A DNA stretch of 64,000 nucleotides from Methanobacteriota archaeon (lineage in GTDB: Archaea; Thermoplasmatota; Poseidoniia; Poseidoniales; Thalassarchaeaceae). Made by a program: the position numbers and the translations under genes. This document shows, in pieces, positions 58,932 to 64,000 of the stretch. The DNA lies in NCBI GenBank assembly GCA_011523055.1, contig WTHQ01000039.1:61861-125860 (forward strand), in the 5' to 3' direction. Positions within the stretch are counted from its first letter, which is position 1; each line of letters starts with the position of its first letter. The notes beneath the pieces are model-generated. The model saw nothing but the letters and a program-made list of their open reading frames with translations, ran no database searches and had not been told where the DNA came from.

Positions 58932-59950
58932 GGGGCGGCACCCCACCATCTTGGCTGGGGGACGATGAGAGCCACTACCCATCGAAGTTGCCGTTATCGA
59001 TCTGGTATCACGACCTCTACACGATGGGTATTGACCCCTCTGCGAGGTTTCCCCGCGATCGCTACCAACTGCTGAAGGAGCGGATAAAGGACGCTCAACT
59101 CCCATCCCCCATCGAGTTCCGCGAGCCGCGGCCCGCTTCCGTGGATGACCTCCTGAGAGCACACGGGTCGGACTACGTCGACAGGTTCCTTGGTGGTCGA
59201 CTGGACGATAGGGAAATCAACAGGATCGGGTTAAAGCCCTGGAGCGACTCATTCGGACGGCGAACTCTCCTCATCATGGGGGGGAGCATATCTGCGTTAG
59301 AGCACGTTTGCCAGAATGGGGGGATATCTGGAAACATGGCGGGAGGCACCCATCACTCCCATGCTGACTTTGGGTCTGGCTACTGCGTCTTCAATGACAT
59401 CGCGGTTTGCGCCAAAATCGCTCTAGAAAGAGAATTCATCGATCGGGTCGCAGTCCTCGACCTCGATGTACATCAAGGTGACGGCACCGCCGCCATTCTC
59501 CGGGGTAATCCGGGAGCCATCACAATCTCCGTCCACTGTGAAGCGAACTTCCCATTCAGAAAGGTTGCCAGTGACTTCGACCTGCCGTTGCCAACGGGGG
59601 TTGGGGATTCGGAGTATCTTGACAAGGTGCAAGAGGGGCTGGACATAGTCAGTGGCTTCTCACCGGACGTCTTGCTGTTCCAGGCCGGCGTCGACGCTCT
59701 TGCAAGCGATGCTCTTGGAAAACTCGAGGTGACGAGATCTGGGATGAGGATTCGGAATCAAATGGTCCTGTCCCATGTAGTGGATAATGGGCTGCCCTGT
59801 GTGATCTTCATGGGAGGTGGGTACTCTGACCCGATCGAGCACACCGTGGATGCCTTCCTCGACCTCTTTACAGACGCAGCAGTCGCGAATGAACGGATGC
59901 ATCGCATGATTGGATCGGAAGGACAACACCGTGAACATGAGGTGGTCTGA
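58928..59950 (+). CDS. Histone deacetylase family zinc hydrolase
   Basis: A 340-residue HDAC/AcuC-fold enzyme removing acyl groups from lysine or polyamines. GGTHHSHADFGSGYCVFND has the paired catalytic His, DLDVHQGDGT the zinc Asp and His, QAGVDALASDALG the last Asp, and MGGGYS the oxyanion-side loop. No transmembrane or targeting signal. Archaeal Alba or histone-like proteins, or acetyl-polyamines, are potential substrates. It overlaps both neighbours (ATGA and TGATG), so expression with the membrane protein and Nei is coupled. Confidence 0.93.
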   Translation: MRGGTPPSWLGDDESHYPSKLPLSIWYHDLYTMGIDPSARFPRDRYQLLKERIKDAQLPSPIEFREPRPASVDDLLRAHGSDYVDRFLGGRLDDREINRIGLKPWSDSFGRRTLLIMGGSISALEHVCQNGGISGNMAGGTHHSHADFGSGYCVFNDIAVCAKIALEREFIDRVAVLDLDVHQGDGTAAILRGNPGAITISVHCEANFPFRKVASDFDLPLPTGVGDSEYLDKVQEGLDIVSGFSPDVLLFQAGVDALASDALGKLEVTRSGMRIRNQMVLSHVVDNGLPCVIFMGGGYSDPIEHTVDAFLDLFTDAAVANERMHRMIGSEGQHREHEVV

Positions 59951-60774
59951 TGCCAGAGGGGCCCGAAATCAGGCGTGCTGCGGACAAAGTCTCACGCAGG
60001 CTTGTTGGAAGCTCACTCACCTCAGTCAAACTGGCTTATCCCCCCATCTCGGATTTTGTCGGAGTCATCGGTGGTGCAAGCGTTGAGTCAGTCACGTCCC
60101 GTGGCAAGGCCCTCCTGGTGCGGTTCGACAATGGACTGACCCTGTACAGCCACAGCCAGTTGTATGGGAGGTGGACGGTCAACAGAGTCAGCACCAAGGT
60201 CAGATGGAACAGGTCGCTCAGGGCAGAATTCGTCTCAGAGGGCTATGCTGTGAGGCTATGGTCCGCAACGGACGTCGAGATTATCCCCACGAAGGACGAG
60301 GAGGCCCACCCATACATCTCCAAGTTGGGCCCCGACATACTGGATGAAACAACCAGCCCGGATGATATCAGCAACAGGTTGGAGAGCCCGCGATTCAACG
60401 GTAGGAGCGCTGCCTCGCTGATGCTGGACCAATCGTTCGTAGCCGGCCTCGGAAACTACCTGAGGAGCGAGATACTCCATCAGGCTGGTGTGCACCCAAA
60501 AACGAAGCCTAAGAATTTGGACGAAGAAAGAATCACCAAGTGGGGGTCACTGACGAAAAGCATCAGCATCAGGTCGTACGAAAGCAACGGACTGACCGTG
60601 ACTGACGAGCTTGCTGGGAGAAGGAAGGACATGGGTGAGCGACGACGGTCATACAGGCACTCGGCGTTCTGCAGAAATGGGATGGACTGCCATGTCTGCG
60701 GGGCCACAATCATTCGGATCAGGGTCTCAGGCAGACGCCTGGACATGTGCCCAGAATGCCAGGTGGAGTCCTGA
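59950..60774 (+). CDS. nei: Fpg/Nei family DNA glycosylase
   Basis: A 274-residue base-excision repair enzyme. MPEGPEIRRA supplies the catalytic Pro and Glu, YSHSQLYGRW resembles Nei rather than Fpg, LMLDQSFVAGLGNYLRSEIL is the H2TH segment, and the C-terminal zinc finger is complete (C-x5-C-x2-C... C-x2-C: CRNGMDCHVCG then CPECQ). It should remove oxidised pyrimidines and nick the abasic site. It overlaps the HDAC stop. UvrA is encoded on the opposite strand 2 kb away. Confidence 0.94.
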   Translation: MPEGPEIRRAADKVSRRLVGSSLTSVKLAYPPISDFVGVIGGASVESVTSRGKALLVRFDNGLTLYSHSQLYGRWTVNRVSTKVRWNRSLRAEFVSEGYAVRLWSATDVEIIPTKDEEAHPYISKLGPDILDETTSPDDISNRLESPRFNGRSAASLMLDQSFVAGLGNYLRSEILHQAGVHPKTKPKNLDEERITKWGSLTKSISIRSYESNGLTVTDELAGRRKDMGERRRSYRHSAFCRNGMDCHVCGATIIRIRVSGRRLDMCPECQVES

Positions 60775-60899
60775 AGGAACGCCGAGCACATGTACGGCCC
60801 AGATTGCTACAACCCATCGCCTGAGTGGTGCGGACCGTGTCGAGCAAATCAATAAGAATCAACCAGACTTTGGGCTGAAAATCTACTTTTCGACTAGAT

Positions 60900-61340
60900 T
60901 CATGCCTCAGCACTTTCGGCTTCGTCATCGTTCATGTGCATGTAGCCCGAAGCCGTGAGGGCGATCAACACCACAAAGAGCGGTGCAGCTTGGTCCATCG
61001 GGACCTCGTAGCCGTTTGCGTTCGAAACAGTCACCAACGCAATGAAGGTCACGATGAAGGTCAAGCCGGCGGTAAGAGCCATCTTGGCCCGATCAGAGCC
61101 AGAGAGCAGGATGCCGGAAGCGATGGCCAAGACGCCATAAGGAATGCCGAAGATTCCCCAGCCTTCTTCGTATCCGGTTGCCATGGCAAGTTCTCGGTCA
61201 GAGAGGGCGCCGTATTGTGCATCCAGTGCTGTGGTGGCGACATCTCCGCCCATTGCGTAATTCATTATGCTGAACAAAATATTGACGGTTCCAACGCCAA
61301 TGAGCCAGCCTTTCGGGTTGAGTATTGTTTTTGCATCCAT
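60900..61340 (-). CDS. Small four-helix membrane protein
   Basis: A 146-residue protein with four hydrophobic segments: GWLIGVGTVNILFSIMNYAMG, GIFGIPYGVLAIASGILL, ALTAGLTFIVTFIALVTV and APLFVVLIALTASGYMHM. No catalytic motif or family recognised. The ATG at 61340 has a TATA-like sequence (minus tttatatg near 61375-61382), giving a leader of about ten bases. It is not in an evident operon. Confidence 0.65.
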   Translation of the reverse strand: MDAKTILNPKGWLIGVGTVNILFSIMNYAMGGDVATTALDAQYGALSDRELAMATGYEEGWGIFGIPYGVLAIASGILLSGSDRAKMALTAGLTFIVTFIALVTVSNANGYEVPMDQAAPLFVVLIALTASGYMHMNDDEAESAEA

Positions 61341-61393
61341 GAGGTATCACTCGAGTTAGAGTTAAAAATCCAGCATATAAACATGTGACACAA

Positions 61394-61549
61394 CATCGAC
61401 ACAGCAGTCGACATTCGATGGGTCTCATCCGCTAGCCGAGAGTTAGGCCACTCTCGTAGTGTGGAATTCATAGACTCAGATCTCAATGGGGCAGATCTAA
61501 GTGTTCTCACTTTCCACACGGAGGTAATGTGGACAAACGCGATCTGTCC
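61394..61549. repeat. Cluster of consecutive hairpins between moeA and the small membrane protein
   Basis: A 156-base spacer segment holds four inverted repeats in a row: catcga/tcgatg (61394-61420), cgagagt/actctcg (61437-61443 with 61450-61456), gtgtggaa/ttccacac (61459-61466 with 61512-61519) enclosing agatct/agatct (61478-61483 with 61493-61498), and ggaca/tgtcc (61531-61535 with 61545-61549). No open frame explains them. They may form the 3' structure of the moeA message or an independent small RNA; strand is unknown. Confidence 0.5.
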
Positions 61550-61563
61550 GGAAGAAACAACAT

Positions 61564-62787
61564 CTAGAGAAGCCACATTGCCTCAATGGTCTCGCCCTTC
61601 CTGCCGTCGGTATCTGGGGGGAGGAGCGTAAGGCCGTTGTGGGCAACCATGCTATGCATGTTGCCGCTGCCCTGATGGGTGTGCGTGGTGGCAAGCAATC
61701 TGCCGCCCTCGGACCTTATCCTGATTCTCCTCAGGCATAGCTTCCCGGGCGCCCCAGGGATGTCCTCCTCGAGGGTGACTGAGACCCTGTGACTGAGCCT
61801 CGGCCCCATCTCTTCGTGGTATCCTAGGGACTTCGCGATCCACGGCGCGACGAGGACGTGGAAGACGACAAGGCTGCTCACGGGGTTGCCGGGGAGGCCG
61901 AAGAGCGGGGTCCCCCTCCATGTCCCGAAGAGTGGTGGGCCTCCAGGTCTGAGTCTCATCCTCCAGAAGTAGATCTTGCCCTCCTCCTCCATGATCCTGC
62001 GAACGAGGTCCCACTCGCCCATGCTGACACCTCCGCTTGTCAGGATGGCATCGTAATCTGACAGGGTGTCGAGTGTCGCCCTCAGCTCATTCAGGGAGTC
62101 ATTTGCGGACTCGTGTCTAATTGCCTCGCACCCCATGGCCTCGACCAGTGATGCGAGCGCATGGGAGTTCGACTCGTAGATCTGCCCCGCCTCCAGCCTC
62201 GCCCCCGGCTGGACCAGCTCGTCGCCTGTAGACAGAATTGCGATCTTCGGCTTCTGGATGACCCTAACGGTCCCATGGCCCATGGTCCCAGCCAGGGCTA
62301 TGCACGCCGATGAGAGAAGGGCGCCTGTTGGGAGGGCCTCCTGTCCGATGGAAAGGTTCTCTGCCCTCCTCCTGATGTAGCCCATCCTCGCAGGGCCATT
62401 GATACTCACCGTGTCGCCAGTCACTTCGGTGTCCTCAACCATCACGATCGCGTCCGCTCCCTCGGGAAGCGGGGCGCCGGTCATGATCCTGCATGCCTCG
62501 CCGGCGCTGATACCAAGGGACGGTTCCGCCCCTGCTTGGCTGGTTCCGACGATGCGCAGCTGCGCCTTCGGCGCGATGCAATCAGTGGCCTTCACGGCGA
62601 AGCCGTCCATAGCGGAGTTGTCGAACCTCGGGTCGTCGACCAGCGACTTTAGCGAATGGGAGAGAACGCGGTTCCTCGCAGACCCTAGGTCAATGGCACG
62701 GAAAGATCTCCGTAATGGGCACCTCATTGCCAGCTCCAAGGCCCTTTCGGGTTGCACGCCGTGCTCCATGGCACCACGGACTGTCAT
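61564..62787 (-). CDS. moeA: Molybdopterin molybdotransferase MoeA
   Basis: About 407 residues of the MoeA enzyme that inserts molybdate into adenylated molybdopterin. Key blocks are DPRFDNSAMDGFAV, MTGAPLPEGADAIVMVEDT, ILSTGDELV, ILTSGGVSMGEWDLV and GLPGNPVSSLV. The C-terminal domain IV is complete. ATG 62787 (MTVRGAMEHG) is chosen; the frame from 63006 would enter the TSUP gene region. The window also contains a MOSC-domain protein, and together they imply molybdenum or tungsten cofactor use. Convergent spacing and hairpins lie beyond its 3' end. Confidence 0.96.
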   Translation of the reverse strand: MTVRGAMEHGVQPERALELAMRCPLRRSFRAIDLGSARNRVLSHSLKSLVDDPRFDNSAMDGFAVKATDCIAPKAQLRIVGTSQAGAEPSLGISAGEACRIMTGAPLPEGADAIVMVEDTEVTGDTVSINGPARMGYIRRRAENLSIGQEALPTGALLSSACIALAGTMGHGTVRVIQKPKIAILSTGDELVQPGARLEAGQIYESNSHALASLVEAMGCEAIRHESANDSLNELRATLDTLSDYDAILTSGGVSMGEWDLVRRIMEEEGKIYFWRMRLRPGGPPLFGTWRGTPLFGLPGNPVSSLVVFHVLVAPWIAKSLGYHEEMGPRLSHRVSVTLEEDIPGAPGKLCLRRIRIRSEGGRLLATTHTHQGSGNMHSMVAHNGLTLLPPDTDGRKGETIEAMWLL

Positions 62788-62881
62788 TAATTGAAGTCGG
62801 TTTCCCTCGTGAACAAAGAGGGGTGCGGATGGGTTAAACCAAGTTTTGCAGAGCGGCCTGTGCTGGGCGGTGGGGTCATTG

Positions 62882-63640
62882 ATGGGCACAGAGGTGGCGT
62901 TGGTGTCATTCGCCCTCTTGATCGTCGCGATGCTATACTCATCTGTGGGCCATGGTGGGGCCTCGGGATACCTAGCCGTCATGTCACTGGCGACGATTGC
63001 CACCATGGAAGCTGCGTGGTTGAAGCAACATGCATGGTCGTTGAACCTAGTGGTGTCTGCTATTGCATTCTACCATTTCAGAAAGGGGGGTCACCATATC
63101 ATCAGGGTCAGTATCCCGTTTGTTTTAGGTGGTGTTCCATTTGCCTTTTTGGGAGGGTACCTTGCAATTGACGGTGGGGCCTACGACACCATCCTATCCG
63201 TGGTATTGCTTTTAGCTGCGATTAGACTGGTGATTCCACAAAAAACAGAACGGAGCAACGACAGTAAGTCACATGGATTCCTCTTTTGCGTCCTTCTGGG
63301 AATGGGCATTGGCTTTGTGAGTGGGGTCGTAGGGATCGGGGGCGGTGTGCTCCTTTCCCCCTTCTTGATCGTCTCATCTCTTGGATCTCCAAAAGAAGCT
63401 TCAGCTACTTCAGCCCTGTTTATTTGGTTTAACAGCCTAAGTGGTATGATCGGGTCATTCGCCTCAAGTGGGGTGGTTCTGGAAGCCTGGACGGTGCTTC
63501 CATTCGCAACTGCGGTTTTCACGGGGGCTTGGTTCGGATCCAGGTATGGTTCTGAGAGTGCGAGTGAGCGAGGCGTAAGCGTTTTACTTGCTGCCGTCTT
63601 GATGGTTGCTGCCTCCAAGAGGGCGTTGGTACTGATCTAA
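62882..63640 (+). CDS. TSUP/TauE-SafE family permease
   Basis: A 252-residue protein with about eight transmembrane helices. SSVGHGGASGYLAVMSL in the first half and GFVSGVVGIGGGVLLSPFLIV in the second are the two repeats of the sulfite/organosulfonate export family (Pfam TauE). It may export sulfite, taurine breakdown products or another organic anion. ATG 62882 is used; a frame from 62846 is possible. It diverges from moeA across 94 bp. Confidence 0.9.
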   Translation: MGTEVALVSFALLIVAMLYSSVGHGGASGYLAVMSLATIATMEAAWLKQHAWSLNLVVSAIAFYHFRKGGHHIIRVSIPFVLGGVPFAFLGGYLAIDGGAYDTILSVVLLLAAIRLVIPQKTERSNDSKSHGFLFCVLLGMGIGFVSGVVGIGGGVLLSPFLIVSSLGSPKEASATSALFIWFNSLSGMIGSFASSGVVLEAWTVLPFATAVFTGAWFGSRYGSESASERGVSVLLAAVLMVAASKRALVLI

Positions 63641-63655
63641 GGCTGCTTGGTCCGA

Positions 63656-64000
63656 TTAGATGCCTACAGTGTCTGAGTGGCCACATTGGGGGTATGTGCA
63701 GACGATTCTGTACCTCTCTCTCTTTGGCTTCGGAACAGTCATCATCGAGCCGCACATCGAGCATTGGTGTGTGATGGTCTTAGGCTCCTCGACGATCTCT
63801 TCATTGTCCTCAAGGACTGTTCCAACTGATGTGTTCCATCCGATCCTGTCGGTGTAAGAGTCCTCTTCGTCTGCGATAGTCGTCGACCTCATCTTCAGTC
63901 TCAAGCGCCTTCTCCGCCTTGTTCTGTCCTTAGGTCGTCCCTTGGGCTTCCCACTAGGGGGTGGTGCCTTCTTCCCCTTCTTGGGCGGTGGTGGAGGTGG
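63656..64000 (-). CDS. Zinc-ribbon protein with Pro/Lys-rich N-terminus (5' end outside window)
   Basis: The frame is open from the stop at 63656 through the window edge at 64000, so at least 114 residues are present and the start is missing. The C-terminus has a zinc ribbon, C-x2-C then C-x4-C (CSMCG and CTYPQC), followed by GHSDTVGI. The window-edge part is proline- and lysine-rich (PPPPPPKKGKKAPPP) and contains KPKGRPKDRTRRRRR, an AT-hook-like basic element. It could bind DNA or RNA. It ends 15 bp from the convergent permease stop. Confidence 0.65.
   Translation of the reverse strand, partial: PPPPPPKKGKKAPPPSGKPKGRPKDRTRRRRRLRLKMRSTTIADEEDSYTDRIGWNTSVGTVLEDNEEIVEEPKTITHQCSMCGSMMTVPKPKRERYRIVCTYPQCGHSDTVGI

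Noticed and set aside
62788..63006. Extended N-terminus of MoeA
   Set aside because: The longer frame runs through the divergent promoter and into the TSUP gene; the added residues do not match MoeA, which normally starts near the chosen ATG.

Overview
This 64 kb window looks like chromosome from a planktonic marine euryarchaeon of the Marine Group II / Poseidoniales type (inference). The archaeal core is clear: a group II chaperonin relative, Trm5-type tRNA methyltransferase, diphthine synthase, type II methionine aminopeptidase, a geranylgeranyl-reductase-family protein, PGF-CTERM surface anchoring, and many start codons about 27 bp downstream of TATA-like boxes, as expected for leaderless mRNAs. 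Mixed in are bacterial-type genes: homodimeric pyruvate dehydrogenase E1 (AceE), class II fumarase, full-length PurH, UvrA, an Nei-type glycosylase, BolA plus a CGFS glutaredoxin, and DDAH. A photolyase fits a sunlit surface habitat. Gene density is high, with no insertion sequence, prophage, CRISPR array or integrase seen.

Layout. 0-3 kb: cyclophilin, a fumarase carrying an N-terminal ribbon-helix-helix domain, then about 800 bp without a credible protein that most likely holds a minus-strand structured RNA with its own TATA box. 3-8 kb: beta-propeller protein, M32 carboxypeptidase, ferritin-like protein, HTH/STAND ATPase, thioredoxin. 8-11 kb: Rpe, BolA, CGFS glutaredoxin, aquaporin, EamA transporter. 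11-13.5 kb (minus): RDD protein, Sua5, Map. 13.6-18.3 kb (plus): zinc-ribbon/repeat/SAP protein, GNAT, AceE. 18.3-24.4 kb (minus): OYE-type oxidoreductase, PurH, divergent thermosome paralogue, PilT-like/KH ATPase, small membrane protein. 24.5-31 kb (plus): photolyase fused to a renalase-like flavoprotein, EamA transporter, MOSC protein, tRNA-Leu(GAG), a large acidic Cys-rich surface protein, DUF3147-like protein.

31-47 kb: small Cys/His membrane proteins, HAD phosphatase, DDAH, M28 lipoprotein peptidase, M50 protease, zinc-finger proteins, MMPL exporter, Trm5, Dph5, an unrecognised 563-residue protein, LysE exporter, a trans-sulfuration enzyme, a dolichol-kinase-like protein, YczE-like protein, CutA. 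47-53.3 kb (plus): GGR-family protein, HAD-IIA phosphatase, a PCMT-like/TPR protein, an SDR and an Asp-box lipoprotein, several with overlapping stop and start codons. 53.4-64 kb: LysE, Bax-inhibitor-1 and UvrA on minus; divergently a membrane protein, HDAC-family deacetylase and Nei in tightly coupled order; then a small membrane protein, a hairpin-rich spacer, MoeA, a TSUP transporter and the C-terminal part of a zinc-ribbon protein cut by the window edge.

Functional themes are DNA repair (photolyase, UvrA, Nei), redox and Fe-S handling (thioredoxin, BolA/Grx, ferritin-like), central carbon (fumarase, AceE, Rpe), translation factors and RNA modification (Map, Sua5, Trm5, Dph5) and a lipoprotein/surface-protein set. 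The most unusual items are the RHH-fumarase and photolyase-renalase fusions, the candidate long RNA at about 2.3-2.95 kb, and the Cys-rich PGF-CTERM protein with an LDL-receptor-A-like motif.
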